A DNA stretch of 64,000 nucleotides, taken from Incurvaria masculella. Taxonomy: Eukaryota; Arthropoda; Insecta; Lepidoptera; Incurvariidae. Shown in pieces: positions 1 to 11,587 of the stretch (position 1 is its first letter; every line of letters starts with the position of its first letter). The stretch is from contig OX335651.1 of NCBI GenBank assembly GCA_946894095.1, forward strand, positions 18,188,501-18,252,500, in the 5' to 3' direction. Position numbers and translations under genes: made by a program. Below the pieces are notes generated by a model. It saw only the letters and a list, made by a program, of their open reading frames with translations, made no database searches and was not told the origin of the DNA.

Positions 1-54
1 CCTTATACCGCAACAAACACCACATTTCCTTTCCTTTATCAGCACGTCTATATT

Positions 55-300
55 GCAAAGATGATTGGTAGACGCAATACTCGCGAATGGTATGTTTTGC
101 TGGTTCGGGTCCAGCCGTGCAGTATATTCGTAAAGTAGTTCTTTTTACTGGGCTCTTTCTTCATTTAATGTGTCCTTGCTTTACGATCGATTATACATAC
201 ATACATATCACATTCATTATATTGAATTGGTTGGAAAACACGGACAATTTTTCACCTGACAATGGCCTGACATGCTTGGGGGCATGAGGTGTAAACTTTT
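55..300 (+). mobile_element. SINE with tRNA-Leu-like head (truncated copy)
   Basis: It contains ATTGGTAGACGCAATAC, a D-arm/A-box-like segment, then GCTGGTTCGGGTCCAGCC, a 5-bp T-stem with 7-nt loop and B box. Shared downstream sequence (ttctttttactggg) recurs at 31600-31745 (minus), 38205-38330 and 41300-41455. The tail region includes a short piece shared with the other SINE family (tggaaaacacggacaattttt). Confidence 0.65.
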
Positions 301-458
301 AATTCCCTGACTGACTAGATTTAAATACAACAGCAGCTTATAACTCATGTGTGTACATCTTAGTTGGCAATATTTGGGCCATTTTTATATTTCCTTGAAA
401 GTTTAAACGACAAAAGTTATGAATGAGAGAGTAATAAGTGACACGATGTCGGACGCAG

Positions 459-3400
459 GATCAGCGCGGACGTGCGGGCAGCCGTATACTGCGCGGGCGT
501 TTCGGCCGGCGGCGTGCGGGAGTGGAACTTCGCCTGGGAGCGGTTCCGGGCCGCCTCCGCGCCCTCCGAGCGAGACCTACTCCTCTCCGTGCTGGGCTGC
601 ACGAGAGCACCTTACCTGCTCGCTAGGTAATCTACATGTATTAGCTCGAGGGGTGCGGGAGTGGAACTTCGACAGGGAGCGGTTCCGCGCCGGCTCCGCG
701 CCCTCCGAGCGAGACCTACTCCTCTCCGTGCTGGGCTGCACGAGAGCACCTTACCTGCTCGCTAGGTAATCTACATGTATTAGCTCGAGGGGTGCGCGAG
801 TGGAACTTCGACAGGGAGCGGTTCCGCGCCGGCTCCGCGCCCTCCGAGCGAGACCTACTCCTCTCCGTGCTGGGCTGCACGAGAGCACCTTACCTGCTCG
901 CTAGGTAATCTACATGTATTAGCTCGAGGGGTGCGGGAGTGGAACTTCGACAGGGAGCGGTTCCGCGCCGCCTCCGCGCCCTCCGAGCGAGACCTACTCC
1001 TCTCCGTGCTGGGCTGCACGAGAGCACCTTACCTGCTCGCTAGGTAATCTACATGTATTAGCTCGAGGGGTGCGGGAGTGGAACTTCGACAGGGAGCGGT
1101 TCCGCGCCGCCTCCGCGCCCTCCGAGCGAGACCTACTCCTCTCCGTGCTGGGCTGCACGAGAGCACCTTACCTGCTCGCTTGGTAATCTACATGTATTAG
1201 CTCGAGGGGTGCGGGAGTGGAACTTCGACAGGGAGCGGTTCCGGGCCGCCTCCGCGCCCTCCGAGCGAGACCTACTCCTCTCCGTGCTGGGCTGCACGAG
1301 AGCACCTTACCTGCTCGCTTGGTAATCTACATGTATTAGCTCGAGGGGTGCGGGAGTGGAACTTCGACAGGGAGCGGTTCCGGGCCGCCTCCGCGCCCTC
1401 CGAGCGAGACCTACTCCTCTCCGTGCTGGGCTGCACGAGAGCACCTTACCTGCTCGCTAGGTAATCTACATGTATTAGCTCGAGGGGTGCGGGAGTGGAA
1501 CTTCGACAGGGAGCGGTTCCGCGCCGCCTCCGCGCCCTCCGAGCGAGACCTACTCCTCTCCGTGCTGGGCTGCACGAGAGCACCTTACCTGCTCGCTAGG
1601 TAATCTACATGTATTAGCTCGAGGGGTGCGGGAGTGGAACTTCGACAGGGAGCGGTTCCGCGCCGCCTCCGCGCCCTCCGAGCGAGACCTACTCCTCTCC
1701 GTGCTGGGCTGCACGAGAGCACCTTACCTGCTTGCTTGGTAATCTACATGTATTAGCTCGAGGGGTGCGGGAGTGGAACTTCGACAGGGAGCGGTTCCGG
1801 GCCGCCTCCGCGCCCTCCGAGCGAGACCTACTCCTCTCCGTGCTGGGCTGCACGAGAGCACCTTACCTGCTCGCTTGGTAATCTACATGTATTAGCTCGA
1901 GGGGTTCGGGAGTGGAACTTCGACAGGGAGCGGTTCCGCGCCGCCACCGCGCCCTCCGAGCGAGACCTACTCCTCTCCGTGCTGGGCTGCACGAGAGCAC
2001 CTTACCTGCTCGCTTGGTAATCTACATGTATTAGCTCGAGGGGTGCGGGAGTGGAACTTCGACAGGGAGCGGTTCCGGGCCGCCTCCGCGCCCTCCGAGC
2101 GAGACCTACTCCTCTCCGTGCTGGGCTGCACGAGAGCACCTTACCTGCTCGCTAGGTAATCTACATGTATTAGCTCGAGGGGTGCGGGAGTGGAACTTCG
2201 ACAGGGAGCGGTTCCGCGCCGCCTCCGCGCCCTCCGAGCGAGACCTACTCCTCTCCGTGCTGGGCTGCACGAGAGCACCTTACCTGCTCGCTTGGTAATC
2301 TACATGTATTAGCTCGAGGGGTGCGGGAGTGGAACTTCGACAGGGAGCGGTTCCGGGCCGCCTCCGCGCCCTCCGAGCGAGACCTACTCCTCTCCGTGCT
2401 GGGCTGCACGAGAGCACCTTACCTGCTCGCTTGGTAATCTACATGTATTAGCTCGAGGGGTGCGGGAGTGTAACTTCGACAGGGAGCGGTTCCGGGCCGC
2501 CTTCGCGCCCTCCGAGCGAGACCTACTCCTCTCCGTGCTGGGCTGCACGAGAGCACCTTACCTGCTCGCTAGGTAATTTACATGTATTAGCTCGAGGGGT
2601 GCGGGAGTGCAACTTCGCCTGGGAGCGGTTCCGCGCCGCCTCCGCGCCCTCCGAGCGAGACCTACACCTCTTCGTGCTGGGCTGCACGAGAGCACCTTAC
2701 CTGCTCGCTAGGTAATCTACATGTATTAGCTCGAGGGGTGCGGGAGTGCAACTTCGCCTGGGAGCGGTTCTGCGCCGCCTCCGCGCCCTCCGAGCGGGAC
2801 CTACTCCTCTTCGTGCTGGGCTGCACGCGAGCACCTTACCTGCTCGCTAGGTAATCTACATGTATTAGCTCGAGGGGTGCGGGAGTGGAACTTCGACAGG
2901 GAGCGGTTCCGCGCCGCCTCCGCGCCCTCCGAGCGAGACCTACTCCTCTTCGTGCTGGGCTGCACGAGAGCACCTTACCTGCTCGCTAGGTAATCTACAT
3001 GTATTAGCTCGAGGGGTGCGGGAGTGGAACTTCGACAGGGAGCGGTTCCGCGCCGCCTCCGCGCCCTCCGAGCGAGACCTACTCCTCTCCGTGCTGGGCT
3101 GCACGAGAGCACCTTACCTGCTCGCTAGGTAATCTACATGTATTAGCTCGAGGGGTGCGGGAGTGGAACTTCGACAGGGAGCGGTTCCGGGCCGCCTCCG
3201 CGCCCTCCGAGCGAGACCTACTCCTCTCCGTGCTGGGCTGCACGAGAGCACCTTACCTGCTCGCTTGGTAATCTACATGTATTAGCTCGAGGGGTTCGGG
3301 AGTGGAACTTCGACAGGGAGCGGTTCCGCGCCGCCACCGCGCCCTCCGAGCGAGACCTACTCCTCTCCGTGCTGGGCTGCACGAGAGCACCTTACCTGCT

Positions 3401-6400
3401 CGCTTGGTAATCTACATGTATTAGCTCGAGGGGTGCGGGAGTGGAACTTCGACAGGGAGCGGTTCCGGGCCGCCTCCGCGCCCTCCGAGCGAGACCTACT
3501 CCTCTCCGTGCTGGGCTGCACGAGAGCACCTTACCTGCTCGCTTGGTAATCTACATGTATTAGCTCGAGGGGTGCGGGAGTGGAACTTCGACAGGGAGCG
3601 GTTCCGGGCCGCCTCCGCGCCCTCCGAGCGAGACCTACTCCTCTCCGTGCTGGGCTGCACGAGAGCACCTTACCTGCTCGCTTGGTAATCTACATGTATT
3701 AGCTCGAGGGGTGCGGGAGTGGAACTTCGACAGGGAGCGGTTCCGGGCCGCCTCCGCGCCCTCCGAGCGAGACCTACTCCTCTCCGTGCTGGGCTGCACG
3801 AGAGCACCTTACCTGCTCGCTTGGTAATCTACATGTATTAGCTCGAGGGGTGCGGGAGTGGAACTTCGACAGGGAGCGGTTCCGGGCCGCCTCCGCGCCC
3901 TCCGAGCGAGACCTACTCCTCTCCGTGCTGGGCTGCACGAGAGCACCTTACCTGCTCGCTTGGTAATCTACATGTATTAGCTCGAGGGGTGCGGGAGTGT
4001 AACTTCGACAGGGAGCGGTTCCGGGCCGCCTTCGCGCCCTCCGAGCGGGACCTACTCCTCTTCGTGCTGGGCTGCACGCGAGCACCTTACCTGCTCGCTA
4101 GGTAATCTACATGTATTAGCTCGAGGGGTGCGGGAGTGGAACTTCGCCTGGGAGCGGTTACCCCCCCCCCCCCCATTTAAATGTATTTTATTCCAAGAAA
4201 AACGTATAACTAATGAAACATCAGATACAATAAAATCATGACGAAAAATACAAAGAAGTCTAACCATGGAGGTGATTTCTTCACCTCCATGAGTCTATCA
4301 AGTTTTCACAAATATTTGATATTTTAAAACACAAATTATTGTGTTTCAGAGGGAAATAAGGTATGGGTGCTTATGATTAGGATTCTAAGTATTTTACTAG
4401 GCATGAGTATGGTCGCAGAAAAACATAAAATGACAGTCGTAAAAACTTGAGATGGAAACCAAAACAAGCTGTTTCAATGTATAAATAGTTCTGACGTTTT
4501 GATTCAATGGGTTAGAATACTCCCGGCTCAACCATTAATCATTGATTAGTTACACGTCAAATTGATTGCCCGTTATATCAGTACAGATGCCAAATCCATC
4601 CAAATCCACCCTTTCTATTGAACTCACGGTGCCTTTGTTGGACAGATGCCACTTATGATGCGCAAGTCATTGTGCTCCCATACAAATCTCTCTTTGAAAT
4701 GCACCGTTCAATGAGAACCGTTATACGGGTACACAGGATTGTTATAATTGAGTTACGGTCCAAGCGGTTTCCGTGGACCATTTGAAGAAAAAATATGGGG
4801 CAACATTTTACCAAAAATTTCATATTTATGTAACTATAAATATTATTTCTCTATTGCGCGTGTAAACTAAAGAACAGTAAATGAAAATGTAACCGATTTT
4901 GCAAAGAAAAGTGTTAAATTAGTGCTGTGTGGATTCGGGCACGTAAAATGGAACACAAGTGGGTCCATGGGTAAAAATCCATGCATGTCGTAAGAGGCGA
5001 CTGAGGGATTCGACGTTCCTGGATTGGATCGTTGTCATTGGATATAAGGTATGTCACTTTGTTCCCATGAGTGGTATCGGGCCAATAACATGATAGTAGG
5101 TGCGGGATCAGCCATTAATGTGCAGTTGGTCACATAAAAAAAAATATCGTGAAACTTCTTCGATGCCAAGAACACAAATTTGTAAGCCTCAGAACTTAAA
5201 TGATAATGTCGTAATACCACATAAGGTGGGCCCTTAAGCATCATAAAACTATGCTCCCCATACAAACGTAGTTTACTTATAATTTGAAAACCACTGTTTC
5301 GATTTACTTGATATTTTGGATTTAATATAAAACAACAAATATCTATGTCTGCACGTGTTTGTCTTTTCTAAATATGTATCCTGTTTAGTACATCAGAAAA
5401 AAGAAGATTTTTCACCAAAACAAAACCGTGCAGACACAGATATGTATTATCGAATATTACATACCAAATATCAAACAAATTGGATCAGTGTTTTTGAAAT
5501 GATTAGTAAACTGCGATTGTATGGGGAACATAGCTTACAGACCGTTCCTAATACAATATTATCTGCTAAGTAGAAGTTGTTTAATGTTCCCTTTTCGTCC
5601 TCTCTAGATACCTGGAGTTCGCGCTGCGCAACGACACGGGTGTTCGCAAGCAGGACGCCGTGCGCGTGTTCGCCGCCGTGTCCAACTCCGTCGTGGGTCA
5701 GCCTATCGCCTTCGCATTCGTCCGTTCCAACTGGCAGCGCCTCAAAGACTAGTCAGTATTCATCAAATATATTTTCACAGGAAATCAAAGATTTTAAAAT
5801 CTTAAGAAATGCATTCTTTGTCCATTGGGCAGGACACAATTTAACTGCCATTAAAATAGCGAAATCGTCTTCCACGTCCTAACGTTTCCCTACCCCTGAA
5901 CGTTGTCAGATTTTAATAATGATTTTTATATCACTTCAGAAATCTTAATTCCGTGTCCGTATATTTTTTTGTAAATATGTGTATTTTTTATTTAAAAAAA
6001 TCGAAAATAAACGTCAAAAAAGTCAACTTTTATTAATGTTTAATAGCCAATATATTCCAATCTAAAAAGTATATGACAAACATTAAAACATACAGACAGA
6101 TTTCTATAACATATTTTAGAATCCAAAATTTCAAAAACCTAGTAAAACATGAACAGCATGGAAACAGTTATTGTCGGTAGTATGAAGAATTAATAGGGTA
6201 AGGACTATCTTAACCAGCGCTACCCTCTTGATGCTTCGAATACATTTTGTGGCGCTCTATTGGGGCTCAGTTTTTGTCAATTGAGTTTATGCATGAAGTA
6301 TGAATTCAATGCATAACTATGGATGCTTTCAAAACGGTTACTTAAACTACGCATTTATATGTGCATCAAAACAAAAATTAGACTATTAATTAATTATATT

Positions 6401-7346
6401 ACCCAATTAGCATTTTGACGAGACACAGCGGCTGTTTTAAATAACTGTGAACATTTAAATTTCAGTTTGGGATCTTCACACTCCAACCTAAATGCGATCA
6501 TCAAAGTTGTCACGAAGAGATTTAATCAGAAGCACGAGCTCGAGGAGGTAAGATTTGGTCGACTTATTACAACCACAATCATACTCATGTCATATTAACT
6601 ACAAGATTCATTCAACTTTTATTTTGAGGAATGGTTCCAAAATCCGTTACATTAAACGTTAACTTTGACATTTTCATCTCAAATTTCCTGAACTCCAGTC
6701 AACTGGTTTTGATATTTGGAACTTTTTTTTTATGCGACCTGACATGGATGGCTAATATCACACAACTACCGTTATGATATTAGTCCAATGCACCAAATTC
6801 CCGGAGGAATTAGGTGCCATGCCAGGACCTTCCCTTTATGAGCACGGCTACATTGAACTGGATGGAAAACACGGACAATTTTTCATTGCCGCTTCGATCA
6901 TCTTTCGATGGTACCAACCCGGGCGGGCTCAAACCCTACCACCTAGTAAGGGGAAGGGGACCTACAGTTTTACATGGATTCCGAACCATGGAGCAGCTCG
7001 CATTTAACGCGAAATGCACTTATCAAACAGAAAGAAAAGAAAAAGACAGTGGTGCATGTCGCAATTGAACCCAGGCCTCTGGTACGCTAGGCCAGTCCCC
7101 GCGCCACTAGGCTACGAGCCGCCGATGTAATAAAACCTAAAATATACAAATTCAATCATGTCCCAATTGTTCCAGCTCAAGAAGTTCGCTGCCGAGCACG
7201 GGTCCGAGGTGGGCCGCACCATCGAGCAGGCCTTGGAGCGCACCGAGGCGAACATTCAGTGGATGCAGCGCAACTACCAGACCATCGTCTCCTGGCTGCT
7301 CTCCGAGAGCGCCCGCTCCGTCCAGGAGGAGCAACTCTTCAGTTGA
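459..7346 (+). CDS. M1 aminopeptidase (APN-like), last four coding exons; 5' end off-window
   Basis: Exons read 459-626, 5608-5751, 6466-6547 and 7176-7346 (TGA). Phases join cleanly (AG|A gives Arg, TA|T gives Tyr), giving about 188 residues. The protein resembles the C-terminal part of the ERAP1_C helical domain of M1 aminopeptidases: ISADVRAAVYCAGV, EWNFAWERF and LLSVLGCTRAPYLLARY match the family pattern of a Cys-containing helix, a W.F.WERY helix and LGC..P.L..RY. The end (SWLLSESARSVQEEQLFS) has no Pro/Thr stalk or hydrophobic GPI tail, so the product is probably not GPI-anchored, unlike genes A-C downstream. It may be a type II membrane or soluble paralogue; the N-terminus needed to decide is outside the window. 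Intron 1 (627-5607) begins with the 139-bp array. Intron 3 carries a SINE whose end is about 50 bp from the last acceptor. No catalytic motif is visible here. Confidence 0.85.
627..4160 (+). repeat. 139-bp tandem array of partial exon plus splice donor
   Basis: The intron-start string gtaatctacatgtattag recurs at 627, 766, 905, 1044 and then every 139 bp to 4102: 26 occurrences, giving 25 full units plus a 59-bp partial unit ending at 4160. Each unit holds about 25 bp of intron start followed by a copy of the 3' part of the 459-626 exon, from GTGCGGGAG to the donor. The parent copy is 514-626. Units differ at a few sites: AG or TG before the donor, GCGCC or GGGCC, and CGCCTGG or CGACAGG. The unit is GC-rich in an AT-rich background. 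139 is not a multiple of 3 and the intron part has TAA, so the array is not one open frame. It ends abruptly in 14 C residues (4161-4174). Confidence 0.97.
4175..5220. other. Intron sequence without genes
   Basis: AT-rich remainder of intron 1 of the first gene. About 4920-5040 holds a short stretch (cgtaagaggcgactgaggg) that looks like part of a dispersed repeat, with a similar piece near 9385. No coding sequence is recognisable. Confidence 0.5.
5221..5560. mobile_element. Foldback MITE (family also at 27690-28106)
   Basis: The left arm (about 5249-5357, with ccatacaaacgtagttta) and right arm (about 5428-5540, with tagtaaactgcgattgta) are inverted copies of one another, separated by about 70 bp. 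The same arms recur at 27690-28106 in an intron of gene A, so this is a dispersed non-autonomous element. No transposase is present. Confidence 0.7.
6723..7123 (-). mobile_element. tRNA-derived SINE, near full length
   Basis: On the minus strand it opens with GGCTCGTAGCCTAGTGGCGC (A box) and, about 50 bp on, GGTTCAATTGC (B box). A body of about 300 bp follows and ends at a T/A-rich tail (6723-6732 on the + strand). It is a close relative of the + strand copy at 50842-51253. It lies in intron 3 of the first gene, ending about 50 bp before the last coding exon. Confidence 0.85.
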
Positions 7347-9390
7347 TTGTAGCTGCCGCGATAACTCCTCGTCCCGAGTAGCGAACGTCAAATGTTGTCA
7401 CGTTAAGTTGGCGACTGACTTGTAACATTATTTTGTAATGTTCCGTTCGGGGCCTAAATTACGGCGACAAAAATGTGGCGAATGCTCATTTCGAGCACTT
7501 GGCGTATTCCAGTTATAGCTGGAATGGACATAACATTTATATTTATCTGTATTTATTTATCTAAAAAATCCATTGCATTATCCCTTAAGAGGATAATGAG
7601 GTGATCGAGTTTCATACAATAGCTCTTGCCTGTTTCCTCAGACTATTTAAGAGATATTTTTCTAAAATGTTTCAATCAATTGAGAGCTACGTCTGTACGC
7701 TTTTTGGTAACTCAACTTGTATTCATGATAAACCCCTTTGTATTTGTATTTGCATACACATTAATTTAGTGTACAAAATATCAGAAAAGTATTTCTTAAT
7801 TTGATTGAGGAAATAGGCACGATTTTTTTAATGGAATTCGATTACCTCATTACCTTCTTAAATTGGTAGATTAGTACAAAATCGAGTCCCACCTACGCTT
7901 CACCTGTACCTGTACTTGACCACTCAGAGGAATTCGCGAAAAAACCGACAGTCGAGTCATGGAGTACGCTGCAGTGCTCGCATCAAGCGGCTAAGCTCGC
8001 TGCACTGACTGCTGTATTTCTCGGGTTGTAAAGCGATACATTACACCTAAATGCGAGCCTAAATGTAACAAGTCAGTCGCCACCTTTACATATTTAACAA
8101 CAATGGGTAAACTACATTCTAACGCTTCGATCGCGAGATTCACACAGCCTATGTGCTACCGCCTAGATAATTAATATTATTATATTTTATTTATATGGCA
8201 TAACTTCAGTTCATTATGACATCCAAGTTGTGATCTACTGTATTTCACATCTTTAGCAGTATTATGTTTGCGATGTTATGTTATGATAATGTTTTTGATA
8301 CTAAAACTAGGAAAGAAACGGATTGTTTGTAACCATGTCATCAACTATCAATGAAATTACCAATTGTCCGACCAGTTAAATGTTTCAATCAATTTAATTT
8401 AATTTTAAACATCTATTTATTTTCACATTTGATTTATATTCATGGCGTTAATTCATGCAGTGCGTATGCATATATGCATTCAAACATATATGTATGTGTA
8501 TGCAGTATTAGTGACCACAAATGCATACAGATATACGATACATTGACATATTAGGTTACCGCGATGATATTATATGTGTTACATTAGATAACGAAGTTTA
8601 TATTCATAGCAGTATGTGTACTCAGCGAAATATAAATTGCTTTGTGTGGTTTTTTAAGCATTATCAACAAATATTAAGTTATTTCGAAATATATACTTCA
8701 TAAAATAAAAATATACACTTCAACACTTTCTTAATTTTAGCTTGGCAACGGTTTATAATATTCTTTCGACGAAAAATTCGTGCGCTTGTTAGTATTAAAA
8801 TATAATGCATTTATTGTTTCTAATTATATCACTAAATATTGTAAATACTTAGAAACGTGAAAGATAACAGTTAACTATTTATTCGCACTAATAAATCTCG
8901 ATGTAGTTTGATTGTAAATTAAATTAATTTTATTTAATATGCCTTTGTTGTTTAAAGGTCCATTGGTACTGTAGCTTTACCATTTGAATTCTGTTAGCAA
9001 ATAAAAATCAGTTTTGGTTAATTTCTTTAATCTCGCTCGAATACAAACCAGTGGCTTCTTAAATATCAAATGATAATTTATTTTGTTTCGCTTCAAATCT
9101 TTTTTGAAAAAGCTTTTCAAGCTCAAAAGTTTCTATAATTCACGGAGTTTGTGTGACTGCAGTAGGTACTTAAATATATTGATGAATATAAACGTTGAAA
9201 ATTTTTTATAACAATTTTATTTATCCTTTCATCCCTTAAGTAATAACATTAGTGTATTATGAGCCTATATGCATTCACAATCGATAGTTTAAAATATTCT
9301 CATGGTGTTGAAGTCAAAGATATTTTTTTATGTCCAGTAGGCCTCATTGTAAGAATCCAATGACGCCCGCTGCATTTATTCCCGTGCACA
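7347..9390. other. Intergenic sequence; 3' flank of first gene
   Basis: AT-rich, with no recognisable coding region. It presumably starts with the 3' UTR of the first gene, but I cannot choose a polyadenylation site with confidence. A small inverted repeat (attccagttatagctggaat) lies near 7507-7527. Confidence 0.5.
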
Positions 9391-9394
9391 TCGT

Positions 9395-10195
9395 AAGAGG
9401 TACTGTAGGCCCCCTTCCTTACTTACTAGGTGGTAGGCTTAATCCCGCCTGGGTTGGTACCATCGCATTGAACGAACTATGGTCGAAGCGGCAATGAAAA
9501 TTGTCCATGTTTTCCATCCAGTTCAATGTAGCCGAGCAATATAAGGAACCATGGCACCTAGTTTCCATGTGGTGTGTTATAGACTAGGAGGTGGCGACAT
9601 AAATGGTAACGATAACGTAAATGTCTGAAACTGGGTTCACAGGATAAAGACCAACCCTCTGAAGTTAAATGTGTCAGTCTGCCTGTGCCAAGTGGTTGCG
9701 TTACTTAGATAAGGTATATAGTATATAGATAAAGTAGTTATAGTGAAAAAAAATATACATGATAAGGTAAATGGCTGAAAATTACGAAGCATGAAAGTAT
9801 CAGTACATACTTGCTTAGCAATACCAAAACTGAACAAAGCTTTGGTTGCATTTCGTAGTTATAGGCGATTTAGGTTACAGATATAACTTTAGGTATATTT
9901 AAGTATTTAATTAAAAAACCAACTCGTTATTGTTGTATGATTAATGGGTATCAATGTTTCTAGACAATCAGTATATTCATCAGCAGGTACAAACAAATAA
10001 TATAGAAAGAAATAGCCAATCTAGATAACGCAACCACTTGGCACAGGCAGACCGACATATTTAGCATCAGAGGGTTGGTCTCTAACATGTGAACCCAGAT
10101 TCAGCGTGAATGTCGTGACCTCCCGGAATATTCGGTTAGTTAGCTGACGGTCAGTTCGGTATTAGCCATATTTTTTTATGTAACTAAAACTATAA
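9395..10195 (+). mobile_element. SINE split by an inserted foldback element
   Basis: SINE body sequence runs from about 9395 to 9590 (ggttggtaccatcgcattg, caatgaaaattgtcc, ccatccagttcaatgtag) and resumes at about 10131-10195 (gtattagccat then a T-rich end). Between them, about 9588-10128 is a 540-bp element with inverted arms of about 110 bp: aaccaaccctct and tctgcctgtgccaagtggttgcg at 9650-9705 recur inverted at 10020-10085. Confidence 0.75.
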
Positions 10196-10214
10196 CTAGT
10201 TACATAAAAGAAAA

Positions 10215-10430
10215 AGTCGTAGTTCGGATTACATGTAAAACTGTAGGTACCATTATTTTACTTCGTAGGCGGTAGAGTTAATTTCGCCCGAGTTGGTAAC
10301 GATGGTATTTTTATGTAGCTGTGCAATTGCAAGTAGCTAGTAACTATTGTTGTAAGTATTGTATTGCGCTAATATCATAAAAATAGGTGTGGTATTAGCC
10401 AGCCATGTCCAATCACATAAAAAAACACCA
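10215..10430 (+). mobile_element. SINE fragment
   Basis: Pieces match the SINE body (aaactgtaggtaccatt, gcccgagttggtaacg) and tail (ggtattagccagccatgtcc followed by an A-run). The middle is replaced by unrelated sequence. Confidence 0.55.
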
Positions 10431-10762
10431 CTCACGTACTATTGGAGATTTGATGTATTGAGAACATCGATGACATTGGAAACGTTTGACCCTTCGAATA
10501 TACGGTATCAGTGAAATACACCAACGCTATTTCAGATTTTGAAAATCACTCAAAGCGAGCCACCTCTTTATCCAAGCGATATAAATTCTTATGTTGAATG
10601 ATCTCACTTATCGGATAATAGATAGTAATTGTATCATCGTTATCAGTCTGGGCTGACTTATAAACGGTTTTTGCGATTGGCTCGGGCTGATAAAATATTA
10701 TAACCTCAAAGTTTGGACTCATATGTCCAAATATACATGAATTCTGTTATTATTACCTTTTT

Positions 10763-11036
10763 AGGGTTGCGTACCCAAAGGGTGCCTACGGAACCCTATT
10801 ACTAAACTTCCGCTTTCCGTCCGTCCGTCCGTCTGTCACAGGGCTGTATTTCATGAACCGTAATAGGTAGGCAGCTGAAATATTCAAAGAGTGTGTATTT
10901 ATTTTGCCGAAACCACAACAAATAGGTAAACTTTTAAAATTATAAATATGAAAGGGGCCGGTGATTTTTTTTGTATAAAATCTTGTACGATGGTACGGAA
11001 CCCTTCGTGCACGAGTCCGACTCAAACTTGACCGGT
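10763..11036 (-). repeat. Dispersed repeat with (GGAC)n core
   Basis: About 275 bp with subterminal inverted GGGTTCCGTA / TACGGAACCC boxes, a (gacg)n microsatellite and an internal catgaaccgtaataggtag segment. Other copies are at 12488-12797, 25907-26138, 35792-36091 and 53283-53791. It abuts a decayed SINE on its right. Confidence 0.8.
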
Positions 11037-11400
11037 TTTTTTATGTAACTGGACCAAACTGACCGTCATGATATTAGCCGAACAGAACACATGGGAACTA
11101 TGTAAGTGCCATGCTAGAATCCTCCTTATATTGCTAGGCTTAATTGCACTGAACAAAAAACTCGGACAATTTTTATTGCCGCTTCGACCATCGTTCGTTC
11201 AATGCGATGGCACCAACCCGGGCGGGACGAACCCTACCACTAAGTAAAGAATGGGACCTACAGTTTTACGTGGTATCCGAACCACGGCCAGCTTCAACGG
11301 TTGAAAACGGTCACCCATGTAGAACCCAACCGCGCTCAGAGTTGATTCACCAAGCTTACCGAACCGCAAGGTGTCACCAACACTGAGTAACCGATGATCA
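11036..11400 (-). mobile_element. Decayed SINE with 5S-like head
   Basis: The body matches the 20107-20508 copy (ttgccgcttcgaccatcgttc, caacccgggcggga). The head is a diverged version of the 5S-like region (gtcacccatgtagaacccaacc). There are many substitutions. Confidence 0.6.
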
Positions 11401-11587
11401 CCTGCTGTGCAGTTGATAAATCGCGAAATATGCGAAACCAATAGACATTACCGTCGTATATCCCGAGGACCCAGAAGCATAGGAGATGCGAGGCGAAGGT
11501 CCAGTGACAGTGGTCAACCTAAAGCTAAATCACTGCTTGGAAGAGACGACACGACAGTTAGAGACAACTGTTGAAATGGGTTATTTG

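Noticed and set aside
417..602. Antisense open frames in the 139-bp array and across APN exons
   Set aside because: They mirror GC-rich exon sequence on the other strand and have no domain or splice support.
627..4160. CRISPR-like or protein-repeat array
   Set aside because: The units are contiguous with no unique spacers, and 139 bp with an internal TAA cannot be one open protein repeat. It is a partial-exon minisatellite.
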